32,798 nt of DNA from Xylanibacter caecicola (GCF_013166515.1 NZ_JABKKJ010000027.1:1-32798); one strand, 5' to 3'; positions 24,498 to 32,030 are shown, counted from the stretch's first letter. A program made the numbers and translations. The notes: generated from the sequence alone by a model not told the origin.

Positions 24498-25065
24498 CGA
24501 ATTCACGTTAATTTATAAATTGTCAATTATTCATTATTTTGCGCTTTTTCCTTTCTTTTTGATTTTCCATAACCCCGAAATACTGCGATGTTCAGTAAAA
24601 AGAGCTTTGTTGGAGTGAAACAGCGCCAAAATTCGTGTGCAGACATAATACATTTGATATCAATTGGTTACGTGTAAAAGTAAGAAAATGTACATCATTC
24701 GGGATAAGAAAGTTGCCTGATTACTACATGAAAGTAGCCTGATTACGTTCCAAAAGCAGCCATTTTACCCTGCAAAATGCGGCATTTCAGACCCTAAAGG
24801 CACGTGCTTTACTCTCTTTTGGACGTGCTTTTAGCAAAAAACGCACGTTCGTTTGACTTTTCATCATTTACGACCGCTCTTAACAACTTTTAAAACGTAG
24901 AACGAGACTTTCAGATGACGGTTTTGAAATGACAAAATGACACGAAAATTTAATTTAACGTGAATTTGATGAATTCAGAATAACACTATAAAAATAAAAC
25001 AATTTTCGCTAATCACAAAGCTATCAGACAATTAAATTCATCGAATTCACGTTAAATTATAAATT
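24498..25065. repeat. Dispersed AT-rich repeat family (three copies) in a gene-free stretch
   Basis: CGAATTCACGTTAATTTATAAATT-type units occur directly at 24498-24521 and 25042-25065 (one mismatch), and a related inverted copy lies at about 24947-24968. The inverted and last copies form imperfect arms around about 75 bp. Nothing coding is seen between 24016 and 25952. Confidence 0.65.
24712..24845. repeat. Prevotella-style composite intergenic repeat
   Basis: Direct repeat GCCTGATTAC (at about 24715 and 24737), then CCAAAAG at 24750-24756 facing CTTTTGG at 24816-24822, and two related units CACGTGCTTT (24801-24810) and GACGTGCTTTT (24822-24832). The word content (CCAAAAG, CACGTGCTTT, GCAAAATGC) resembles intergenic repeats I remember from Prevotella genomes and is related in style to 14549-14637. 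Confidence 0.5.
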
Positions 25066-25150
25066 ATTTTATTTCGCTTTAAGGATATGTATTTAATGAA
25101 GCTAAGTCTCATTCAGTGTTATTAATCGTTAAAAGGATTATTACAAATAG

Positions 25151-25193
25151 GTCCAATTCTTTCCAATGTTTGCAAAATTGGAAAGAATTGGAC
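25151..25193. repeat. Perfect 17-bp hairpin
   Basis: GTCCAATTCTTTCCAAT at 25151-25167 and ATTGGAAAGAATTGGAC at 25177-25193 are exact reverse complements with a 9-nt loop GTTTGCAAA. No T tract follows directly, so it is not an obvious terminator. No gene lies within 700 bp on the right except the candidate RNA. Confidence 0.8.
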
Positions 25194-25229
25194 GCGTTTA
25201 TTCGTATTTTACAAAGCATTTAATTTTGT

Positions 25230-25297
25230 AATGAATGGTATATATGTTGTTTTTGTCAGATAAAATGTATGAAAGACATTTTACACAAACATTCATT
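25230..25297. repeat. Long imperfect hairpin
   Basis: Outer arms AATGAATG (25230-25237) and CATTCATT (25290-25297), inner arms TAAAATGT (25261-25268) and ACATTTTA (25276-25283), with additional partial pairing between. It lies 65 bp before the -7 motif of the candidate RNA. Confidence 0.5.
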
Positions 25298-25361
25298 CTT
25301 TGCTGTCGCATAATTTTTTGTATTTTATTTTCAATTTAGTACAACATTTAAAATAATTTAT

Positions 25362-25369
25362 TATTTTTG
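25362..25369 (+). promoter_or_regulatory. -7 element of the candidate noncoding RNA
   Basis: TATTTTTG followed by C, an exact TAnnTTTG match. No clear -33 TTTG at the right distance. A transcript would start near 25376. Confidence 0.5.
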
Positions 25370-25375
25370 CAACTG

Positions 25376-25801
25376 ATTACTCGTGTCTTTGCAAAACAGA
25401 GATAGGACATGTTCCTGCTTTCTGAATGCAATGCAGCTCACGCCGGAGCGGACGGATGAAAATTCTTAAGCGGCAGGGTGGGTTACGGGTTTTCAAGACA
25501 TATTAAGGCGTTTACAAGCGCTACGTTCAGCAGACACTCTGAAACGTGAGAAACTTCATGATTGATACTGCCTCGGACATAGCAACGGTAGATGCTCCGG
25601 GTATGCTTATATTATCCAACATTGGATTAGTGTATGTACATATTATATCCTTTTACGTAGGAGTAATATGTCATTAGTCCATGTAATCGTTGTACATATA
25701 TTCATATCGGCGTGAGCTTATACTGTTGTTCGTTCAGCAGTATAGGGCAATTCTCACGGCCTCAGAGTGTGGATCGGACAGCAGACGGTTCACGCTTTTT
25801 T
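25376..25801 (+). ncRNA. Candidate ~425-nt structured noncoding RNA or long structured leader
   Basis: There is no convincing reading frame between the -7 motif and the terminator. Base composition is clearly richer in G and C than the AT-rich surroundings. Stems seen: ACGTTCAG/CTGaAACGT (25523-25530 / 25539-25547); CTCGG..AGC/GCT..CCGGG near 25572-25601; CATATTA/TAATATG (25639-25645 / 25664-25670) with TATGTACA/TGTACATA (25633-25640 / 25691-25698) as an overlapping alternative; CGTGAG/CTCACG (25711-25716 / 25753-25758) enclosing TATACTG/CAGTATA (25719-25725 / 25738-25744); then a terminator. I checked for landmarks of tmRNA, RNase P RNA and SRP RNA and found none. It may be an independent RNA or an attenuated leader of the island at 25953. 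Identity unknown. Confidence 0.55.
25767..25801 (+). terminator. Intrinsic terminator of the candidate RNA
   Basis: GTGTGGATCG (25767-25776) pairs fully, with G-U pairs allowed, with CGGTTCACGC (25786-25795) over 10 bp with a 9-nt loop, followed by six T residues (25796-25801). Confidence 0.75.
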
Positions 25802-25847
25802 GTGTCCATATATTTCAATCTCTAAATATCGATGGAGTGGACTAATA

Positions 25848-25880
25848 TATCAATAGGGTAATTAAGCCGGAATATTGATA
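25848..25880. repeat. 8-bp inverted repeat before the island
   Basis: TATCAATA (25848-25855) and TATTGATA (25873-25880), 17-nt loop, about 75 bp before the first gene of the island. Possibly an operator; no matching -7 element was found between it and the start codon. Confidence 0.35.
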
Positions 25881-25952
25881 ATATGGTTCTTATGATAATG
25901 TAAACGGAGTATTGCCGAAAATCCGATGAAGAGTAGGCATAATTTTTTTAAT

Positions 25953-27050
25953 ATGGATAAAAATAAATTGTTAATCAAGTTAGCTTGTTTAGTAGGGTAT
26001 TTGGTTTTTGCGTCTGTTAGTGCATTCTTTACGGCATCATCATTATCCCTTAACCTTCTTAATGGAACAAATCTTTGGTTCTGTTTTGGTTTGGTATTAG
26101 TTGTATCTATACTTGCAGGGTGGTGCCTTACCAATGTTATTGAAGAATTGAATAAACCCGTGAGAGCTTCAAGGTCTTCCTTTGTTTTAAATTTGATCGG
26201 ATTCTTGATTTTCTGGACATTCAGCTTTATGACTAATGTTCATTATTTCTTTGTTGAAAAGCATGGATATAACATTCTTACAAAAGAATTGGCAAGTGCA
26301 AAGAACTATATTATAGAGAATACGACGAAAAGTAATCGTGCCATTGATGATCAGAATGAAATTGCACAGAAATCACTTACAGGGCAAGTCTATACAAATA
26401 TTGACGCATTTAAACGTGAACTAAATAATACGATGGAACATCATGAGGGATTTGGTGAGGCTTGTATAAACATATTGAATTCTACAGAAACCATTCTGGC
26501 AAAAGACTCTAAGACGTATAATGACAAGAACACTTATATAATATTCGATGAAGAGAAAGATGCCGGAGATTATGGTATAACACAACGTAACAGATTCCCA
26601 GATTTGTATACAAAATATAAAAACTGTATGGTTGAGCAACTTAATAAAAAACTTAAAGTCATTGATGATTATTATAATCGCAAGAAAGACGAGAACATCG
26701 GACTTACGGATCTTATGAAGCCGATAGACGATCTCGAGACACTTCATCTTCCTGCAGTTCTTAAGGATGGTTCTGTAAAGGCTTATTATATGTATTATGA
26801 CCAGCAAAATGGAAAAGTAATAAGTAAGATGCCGGATGATTATTATAAAAAATGTATAGTAAAAAATAAGAGCAATGAAATTAAAAGCTATAAAGTGTAT
26901 CCTTCAAAACGTATGTTTGACACAATGTCCGTATGGGGAGATATCGTGTCAGGTAAGCTTATCGGCATGACAATGCTTCAGTGGATGGTTCTATCTTTGA
27001 TATTTGATATTGTGTCGTTTATTCTTTTCGTTCTTTTCCGTAAAAACTAA
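25953..27050 (+). CDS. Four-TM membrane protein with large extracytoplasmic domain (unknown)
   Basis: About 365 residues from ATG 25953 (MDKNKLLIKLACLVGYLVF); an in-frame ATG at 25926 would add nine residues. Three hydrophobic helices lie near residues 6-28, 40-60 and 76-97, then about 240 polar residues, then a last helix (MTMLQWMVLSLIFDIVSFILFVLF) ending FRKN. The layout predicts both termini inside and the polar region in the periplasm. That region is helical and charged, without cysteines near the membrane or known motifs. It is the first gene of the AT-rich island, 20 bp before the GTPase gene, and could be its membrane sensor or anchor. I do not recognise a family. Confidence 0.75.
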   Translation: MDKNKLLIKLACLVGYLVFASVSAFFTASSLSLNLLNGTNLWFCFGLVLVVSILAGWCLTNVIEELNKPVRASRSSFVLNLIGFLIFWTFSFMTNVHYFFVEKHGYNILTKELASAKNYIIENTTKSNRAIDDQNEIAQKSLTGQVYTNIDAFKRELNNTMEHHEGFGEACINILNSTETILAKDSKTYNDKNTYIIFDEEKDAGDYGITQRNRFPDLYTKYKNCMVEQLNKKLKVIDDYYNRKKDENIGLTDLMKPIDDLETLHLPAVLKDGSVKAYYMYYDQQNGKVISKMPDDYYKKCIVKNKSNEIKSYKVYPSKRMFDTMSVWGDIVSGKLIGMTMLQWMVLSLIFDIVSFILFVLFRKN

Positions 27051-27069
27051 TAATAAAATATAAAAACAT

Positions 27070-27999
27070 ATGCCTACAATTGTAACGGGTGGAGATAATC
27101 CGCTGAATTTTACTGCAAAAGAGAATTTGTCTCAAAATGTAACATCAGAAACTGTTGTTAATCCGCAAGAAACGGTAGCAGTACCAAAGACTGCAACACC
27201 AACGATTGTGAATCAACAGGTACCGATTGTTATTTTTGTCGGTCCTGCGGCAAGTGGAAAATCAATGATATTGGTTCGTTTGGCAAAATATCTGCATCAT
27301 AATGGATATACAGTAAAGACAGATCCTACGTTCTTGGATACACCGGAATATCAAGAACATTGTGAAAAGTTTAATGATGCACTGGCTACAACCACAGCAC
27401 TGGATGGTACGGTGAAGTTTCTCTTGGTAAATGTCTATAAAGATGGACGAGAAATAGCTAAATTATTAGAAGCCCCAGGGGAGGACTTTTATACAACTGA
27501 TGTCGAAAAAATAAAAATGGGTGCAAACAATAATGTTGAACCTTATTTGGCAACTATTATTACAAGTAATAATCCAAAATCATACGTTGTGTTACTTGAT
27601 TTGGATTCAGAGATTTCCTATAGAAATAACGGTTATCACAGAGAGTCGTATGAACGTCGTTTCCTGAATAATTTTTATCCGGCTATAGATAAAAAACGCG
27701 ACAGGATAATTCTGCTATATAACAAAATAGACAAAACGATGTTTGGCAGCATTAATGGATGTGATGATGTGAAAGGTGCGCGTGACGATGCAAAAATCTA
27801 CTACAAACAATTGTTCTCAACAATGAGAATAAAGAAATTCGGTGGTTTTTTGACTGTTGACAACTTTACGTTCAAAACATTCTGTACGGGTATGTTTGCA
27901 AAGCAAACGGATAGTTTTGGAGGAACGTATAAGACATATAACATTGCAAGTGATACATATCCTCAAGAACTTTGGAAAGAAATAATAAGGAGGTTTTAA
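27070..27999 (+). CDS. P-loop GTPase-like protein of a membrane-linked system
   Basis: A 309-residue cytosolic protein. After a Thr/Val-rich, probably disordered ~50-residue N-terminus comes VIFVGPAASGKSMILVRLAKYL, a Walker A/G1 motif at about residues 58-65. A Thr-containing switch region follows (ATTTALDGTVKFLLVNVY), then LLEAPGEDFY (near 132-141), which resembles the G3 D/ExxG switch. Strand VVLLDLD and LLYNKIDK (about 215-222), a good NKxD G4 motif, complete the set, so GTP rather than ATP is the likely ligand. It resembles the GTPases of predicted GTPase-associated conflict systems, but I cannot prove that from sequence. Its stop is 1 bp before the next start, so it is coupled to the bitopic coiled-coil protein. 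Confidence 0.75.
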   Translation: MPTIVTGGDNPLNFTAKENLSQNVTSETVVNPQETVAVPKTATPTIVNQQVPIVIFVGPAASGKSMILVRLAKYLHHNGYTVKTDPTFLDTPEYQEHCEKFNDALATTTALDGTVKFLLVNVYKDGREIAKLLEAPGEDFYTTDVEKIKMGANNNVEPYLATIITSNNPKSYVVLLDLDSEISYRNNGYHRESYERRFLNNFYPAIDKKRDRIILLYNKIDKTMFGSINGCDDVKGARDDAKIYYKQLFSTMRIKKFGGFLTVDNFTFKTFCTGMFAKQTDSFGGTYKTYNIASDTYPQELWKEIIRRF

Positions 28000-28000
28000 T

Positions 28001-29407
28001 ATGGATGTAATTATTCATGGCAAGCCGTATAACGGAAGTTCTCAAAAGACACCCGGACTTGATTCTGTTTTATGTAACAGAATTGTCGATGGTTTCTTTA
28101 ATTCAATGGGAAGTATTAATGAAGCAGCTTTTTTAGTTGTGGATGCGACTTATTGGAACAACGAATGGTATAGCATATATACATTTGAATTGTATAAAGG
28201 AATAAGAGATAAAGATGACAGACAGAGTTTCTTTGCTATATCCATTGTTCTTCAGAAACAGTATTATTGTTTGGTAAGTGAAGTATATAAGAAACTGAAG
28301 AAAGTATGCTCTGACTATGTTGTTGGAAAATATATATCGGATAAAAGGAAATATATAGTATCGGATCTTGAGGATAAACTTCTATTTGAAGGTCTTGTCA
28401 AAGAAATTAGTCGCGACTATACAAATCTTCTTGAAGATTTTGATAATGGCTTTAAACATCTGCATGGATCTCAAGCCAATATATTCTATAATCCTATTGA
28501 TTGTGATGCAAAAGCTTTTGTGCAGTCACTACGTTTAAACGGGCGTGTAATAGTATGTGAGAATACTCCTACAAAAGACTATTTATTAGACAATGTAGAT
28601 AAAATCAAGTCAGAGTTTATAAATGCGCAAAATACTATAAAAGTCAGGGACAACGAGATTGCCGGATTAAAGAAAGAGCTATCTGACGTCAAAGCAACCC
28701 TGAGTGCAAGAAGACAACAGAGCGACAAACAATTCCGTGAATGGGAAAATGGAACAGCAGCTTTGAAAAATGAAAATGAGACACTAAAATCATTGAATGA
28801 AAGTTATGTTTCAACTATAAATAAATATAGAAACAAATTTACGGAAATTGTAAATATTGCAAAAGTTGTTGATAAAGATAACAAGTACCAGTCGGAGAAA
28901 CAGCAATCCGGTATGAAGTCTTCTGTCATTGGAAATAGAAGTAAATTGCTTATCGTGTCATTTACTAATACCATGTTGCTGATATTTTTAACAATAATAT
29001 TATGTGCTAAATCATGTACGGATAATAGTGTGCGTGATATTGACGAAATTGGAAATGTCAACGATGATGAACTTGTATCGGACACAGTTGCGACAAAAGG
29101 AGTTACCGATACAATATCTACTTCAGATAGGAACTGCGACTTATCTATATTTAATATTTATGATAGCACTCCATTGGTTGATGGCAGTATAATAGATGAA
29201 GGTACATCTGTTTATATAATGGTAAAAGAAATTGACAATTATAAACTTCATACAGACAATCTCAAGGATGGTGACAAAATAAAAATAAAGGAGAACTTTA
29301 AAGTTTATCCAATAGACAGTAGCAAACCAATAATTATATCATACAGGTCTGATGATATTAATAAGACTAATCCAAGAAATAAAATAACGTTACATATCAA
29401 TGAATAA
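28001..29407 (+). CDS. Bitopic protein: cytosolic domain, coiled coil, TM, extracytoplasmic tail (unknown)
   Basis: A 468-residue protein starting 1 bp after the GTPase stop. Residues 1-200 form a globular alpha/beta domain (MDVIIHGKPYNGSS..., RQSFFAISIVLQKQYYCLVSEVYKKL). Residues ~205-290 are a Lys/Glu-rich coiled coil. A single TM helix (LLIVSFTNTMLLIFLTIILCA) lies near 315-336. The last ~130 residues (after KSCTDN) would be periplasmic and beta-rich. There is no N-terminal signal peptide, so the TM acts as an internal anchor with the N-terminus in the cytosol. The split gene at 29945-31137 has the same order of parts. It could be the partner or effector of the GTPase (compare GTPase-associated proteins), which is inference. 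Confidence 0.75.
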   Translation: MDVIIHGKPYNGSSQKTPGLDSVLCNRIVDGFFNSMGSINEAAFLVVDATYWNNEWYSIYTFELYKGIRDKDDRQSFFAISIVLQKQYYCLVSEVYKKLKKVCSDYVVGKYISDKRKYIVSDLEDKLLFEGLVKEISRDYTNLLEDFDNGFKHLHGSQANIFYNPIDCDAKAFVQSLRLNGRVIVCENTPTKDYLLDNVDKIKSEFINAQNTIKVRDNEIAGLKKELSDVKATLSARRQQSDKQFREWENGTAALKNENETLKSLNESYVSTINKYRNKFTEIVNIAKVVDKDNKYQSEKQQSGMKSSVIGNRSKLLIVSFTNTMLLIFLTIILCAKSCTDNSVRDIDEIGNVNDDELVSDTVATKGVTDTISTSDRNCDLSIFNIYDSTPLVDGSIIDEGTSVYIMVKEIDNYKLHTDNLKDGDKIKIKENFKVYPIDSSKPIIISYRSDDINKTNPRNKITLHINE

Positions 29408-29417
29408 AATACGAGCT

Positions 29418-29945
29418 ATGAGAAAAATATTTGCAATACTATTGGCGGCAACATTATTTACCGCATGTGAACAGAAAAAAGATCAGTATAATCCTTATGC
29501 AATAAAAAGTACAGCTGAAAAGAAACAGAAAAACACTTTTGAGGTTGATTTTAAGAAGACGGAATCTAATTTAAAGACCATACATGTTAAATTAAATGAC
29601 AAGAATGGTTATGATGCACTTTTTGACACAGGATGTTCGGGAATGTTGATTTCATCTATGGAATTTAATGACTTAATAAAGTCCCAAACTATTACAGTGA
29701 GTGATTATGTAGGAGTTGCTGTAAGTTTTATTGCAGATGGTTCTGAAATCAAGAATCCAATATATAATATCCGCAGTGTTACGGTTGTTGACAAAAAAGG
29801 AGAGGCTCATGTGTTGAGAGATATAAAAGCAACTGTTGTTGAGAATCCTGGAGCTGCCATATTGATTGGAAACTCATTGATTGATCAATGGGCTAAAAAT
29901 TCTTATACAATTGATTTGACAAAGAAAGTTATACGTTTCCAATAA
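29418..29945 (+). CDS. Retropepsin-like aspartic protease lipoprotein
   Basis: About 175 residues from ATG 29418 (MRKIFAILLAATLFTACEQ), a lipoprotein signal peptide with lipobox FTAC; an ATG at 29400, overlapping the previous stop, would add six residues. The mature part has YDALFDTGCSGMLISSMEF, a DTG active-site motif of the retropepsin fold with the usual hydrophobic flanks, and near the end AAILIGNSLIDQW, the hydrophobic-Gly element that forms the rest of the site. Bacterial single-domain retropepsins work as dimers. It is probably anchored in the outer or inner membrane, facing the periplasm. It sits between two bitopic coiled-coil genes, so their periplasmic tails are candidate substrates (inference). 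Confidence 0.82.
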   Translation: MRKIFAILLAATLFTACEQKKDQYNPYAIKSTAEKKQKNTFEVDFKKTESNLKTIHVKLNDKNGYDALFDTGCSGMLISSMEFNDLIKSQTITVSDYVGVAVSFIADGSEIKNPIYNIRSVTVVDKKGEAHVLRDIKATVVENPGAAILIGNSLIDQWAKNSYTIDLTKKVIRFQ

Positions 29946-30709
29946 TGAGACCTGTTATTTATTTCTTCGGTACATTCGCAAATGGTTTTGCCTCTTATCC
30001 ACAAGACCATACAAAGTCCTTTTTTCAAGATTTTATAAAGAAAGCAAGACTGGCATCGCAGATTGTCCTTCATCGTGAGGGCAATCTGCTGTATTACGGA
30101 TATGTCCGGCGTATGAATGAAAGTGATAATATAGGAATATGCCTGTGTCTGGATTGTATATATATAAAAACGGAATATTTGTTTTCTGTATTTGACGATG
30201 CTTTTGCAGATTTGGTAGAACGTGGCGAGATACTGAAAATTAATGGCAACTCAGAAATATTATGGGCTATTGACAATTTTCATTCAGAGCCTGTCGCTAT
30301 AACAGAATGTAGTAATAATATCATCGAAAGTATAAATGTTTCTGTTTTTAATTCACAGCCACTACCACCTGTAGATTTTTCCGTATCAGTAAATGATTGC
30401 CTTGAATTAGGTCTTGATGAAGGTGAGGATATAATATCAGATGCAACAACGCGCTACTGTAATCTATATATAGCAAGAAAAGAATCGGAAATCGAACGTA
30501 TCACAAGTTTCAGAAATCTTATTAACTTAAAAAATCAAGAACTGAAAAAACTTAATGATAGTTTGGTCGCTAAAATAAATCAGGCAGATAATTTGAAAAC
30601 GGAGAATAAAAAATTACAGGCACAGAAGAAGCAATACAGAAATGTGGTTTTGCTTGCTTTCGTAATCCTTATTTGCGGAGTAGGTCTGTTTTTTTATATG
30701 ACAATCTGA
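29945..30709 (+). CDS. Second bitopic coiled-coil protein, N-terminal part up to frameshift
   Basis: 254 residues; its ATG shares the A of the preceding TAA (TAATG). A globular N-terminal domain of about 165 residues (YYGYVRRMNESDNIGICLCLDCIYIKTEY...) resembles, in layout and in the stretch 'I/A-x-S/C-hydrophobic ... Y', the N-terminal domain of the protein at 28001. A coiled coil follows at about 175-230, then one TM (VVLLAFVILICGVGLFFYM) that ends at the stop, 30707-30709. The stop lies 12 bp past a run of seven T (30689-30695). The -1 frame continues at once into a coiled coil and beta-rich tail (to 31137), so the intact form is probably a 397-residue protein. Confidence 0.72.
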   Translation: MRPVIYFFGTFANGFASYPQDHTKSFFQDFIKKARLASQIVLHREGNLLYYGYVRRMNESDNIGICLCLDCIYIKTEYLFSVFDDAFADLVERGEILKINGNSEILWAIDNFHSEPVAITECSNNIIESINVSVFNSQPLPPVDFSVSVNDCLELGLDEGEDIISDATTRYCNLYIARKESEIERITSFRNLINLKNQELKKLNDSLVAKINQADNLKTENKKLQAQKKQYRNVVLLAFVILICGVGLFFYMTI

Positions 30710-31137
30710 ATAGTACGCAAGGACAGCTGACAGAGGCAGAAAGTACCATTGTTGATAAGGAGAATGCCATTAGGAAATTGAATGCTTCGAATAATTCTCT
30801 TCGCTTGTGTCTGGATAATGAAAAACAGGAAAAGAGGGATTTGAAAAACAAATTATCTGACATATGTACAAGGACTCCGTTTATCATAACAGGTTACAAC
30901 ATCAATGCAGAAGAGGTGACGATTGATTATTATGCGGTGGAACAAAAGAATATAACTGTTTATTTGAAAGCAATAAACGAATCAGAACCGGAGGTTGTAT
31001 CAAACAGTCATTCTGTTACTATATATGAAGGAAATAATAGATTGAAGCTAAGATTTAATTATCGTCTTAATACTGAAAACTATTATTATGTGAATATATT
31101 ATATAATGGTAACGTGATAGGCGGGAAAAGGTGGTGA
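30673..31137 (+). pseudogene. C-terminal part of the second bitopic protein, in the -1 frame
   Basis: The frame is open from a TTG at 30673 to the stop at 31137 but has no ATG; it overlaps the previous gene by 37 bp. A -1 shift at the T7 run joins CTG TTT TTT to TTA TAT GAC, placing YDNLNSTQGQLTEAESTIV and a second coiled coil directly after the TM. The tail (TPFIITGYNINAEEVTIDYYAVE... NYYYVNILYNG) looks like a beta-sandwich. This completes the architecture seen in the protein at 28001. Three explanations remain: a base missing from the assembly, a real phase-variable or broken gene, or programmed frameshifting. Translation of this piece on its own is unlikely. Confidence 0.6.
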
Positions 31138-31162
31138 CAGACATTTGGTATTATAAATAAAA

Positions 31163-31198
31163 GGATTTAGAAGTTGTGCCCGACACGAATATAGGGTT
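31163..31198 (+). promoter_or_regulatory. Leader element, copy 1
   Basis: ATTTAGAAGTTGTGCCCGAC followed by ACGAATATAGGG, ending 7 bp before the ATG at 31205. Nearly identical to 31989-32023 before the next gene: 25 of the first 26 bases match, then a diverged TA-rich/GGGT end. Confidence 0.7.
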
Positions 31199-31204
31199 AT
31201 AGCC

Positions 31205-31975
31205 ATGAAGAAACTTGTTTTTGCAACATATTTGTTGTTGGTATCTTTTGCTTTGATTTCTTGTAATTCTTCTAAGAAGGATTTAAAATTAGAAATAGAA
31301 GAAGTCAATGACGAATGCCCTCTTGATTTGGGACTGGTAGGAGAGATATCAAGTGTTGATTATGACGAGAAGACTGATGAAGTCGTTATGACAATGACTA
31401 TAAATAAAGACTTGCCTCTTAAACTATCGGCATTGAAACAGCTTAAGAATACGATGAAAAGATCCGTATTGGGCAATTGGGCAAAATCCGAATCAAGTTT
31501 AGTACTGATAGAGAAAATTGCCGATGCTGATGCAAAATTTACTATTGTTATGCAGACTGCCGACACGAATGAAAGTCTTAAGATAAAAATATCGAAAAAA
31601 GAAGTAAAAGATATTGCGGCAGGGAATATAGATTCTATTACACCTCGTGAGATGGTGGATATAATGATAGCATCAGCAAATGCACAATGTCCGATGCAAA
31701 TAGATGAAGTTACGGTTCTTTCTTCTGTTACTCTTGAGAACAATAGTTTTGTATACAATTGTAGCTGGGATGAAAATTCTGTTTCAATAGAAGAGATAGA
31801 TGCTAATAAAGATGTCCTGAAAACTAATATAAAACAGTTGCTATTAAGTGAAGATCCTATGACACAGGAATTGATTAAGATATGTAAAGATGCCAATGTC
31901 TGTATTTTATATAGATATATAGGGGATACATCTGGTGACGTCTGTCTCGTGAAATTTAGTCCTGAAGAACTTTAA
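31205..31975 (+). CDS. Lipoprotein with two related halves (unknown)
   Basis: A 256-residue protein with a clear lipoprotein signal (MKKLVFATYLLLVSFALISC, lipid on Cys20). The mature part contains two related segments: one begins NDECPLDLGLVGEISSVDY (about residue 35) and the other NAQCPMQIDEVTVLSSVTL (about residue 158). Each is followed by a strand-rich stretch and a helix that includes an L/I-rich 'LK..I/L..LL' part. So it looks like a tandem duplication of one domain of about 110 residues. No catalytic motif is visible. It is flanked by two copies of the same leader element, and follows the split bitopic gene. Periplasmic or outer-membrane location. Confidence 0.72.
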   Translation: MKKLVFATYLLLVSFALISCNSSKKDLKLEIEEVNDECPLDLGLVGEISSVDYDEKTDEVVMTMTINKDLPLKLSALKQLKNTMKRSVLGNWAKSESSLVLIEKIADADAKFTIVMQTADTNESLKIKISKKEVKDIAAGNIDSITPREMVDIMIASANAQCPMQIDEVTVLSSVTLENNSFVYNCSWDENSVSIEEIDANKDVLKTNIKQLLLSEDPMTQELIKICKDANVCILYRYIGDTSGDVCLVKFSPEEL

Positions 31976-31988
31976 ATATCGGAAAAGA

Positions 31989-32023
31989 ATTTAGAAGTTG
32001 CGCCCGACACGAATTAAGGGTAT
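31989..32023 (+). promoter_or_regulatory. Leader element, copy 2
   Basis: ATTTAGAAGTTGCGCCCGAC followed by ACGAATTAAGGG, ending 7 bp before the ATG at 32031. Begins 13 bp after the stop of the lipoprotein gene. See copy 1 at 31163-31198. Confidence 0.7.
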
Positions 32024-32030
32024 TAAAATA

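Noticed and set aside
24286..25065. CRISPR array
   Set aside because: Repeats are few, uneven in spacing and variable in sequence, with no regular spacers and no cas genes.
25428..25508. 26-codon frame starting MQCSSRRSGRMKILKR inside the candidate RNA
   Set aside because: Short, no ribosome site, overlaps predicted pairing, and reads nothing typical of a leader peptide.
25376..25801. Candidate RNA as tmRNA, RNase P RNA or SRP RNA
   Set aside because: No tRNA-like 3' end or tag frame, no GAGGAAAGTCC/ACAGAA motifs, and no GGAAGCAGCC-type SRP loop were found.
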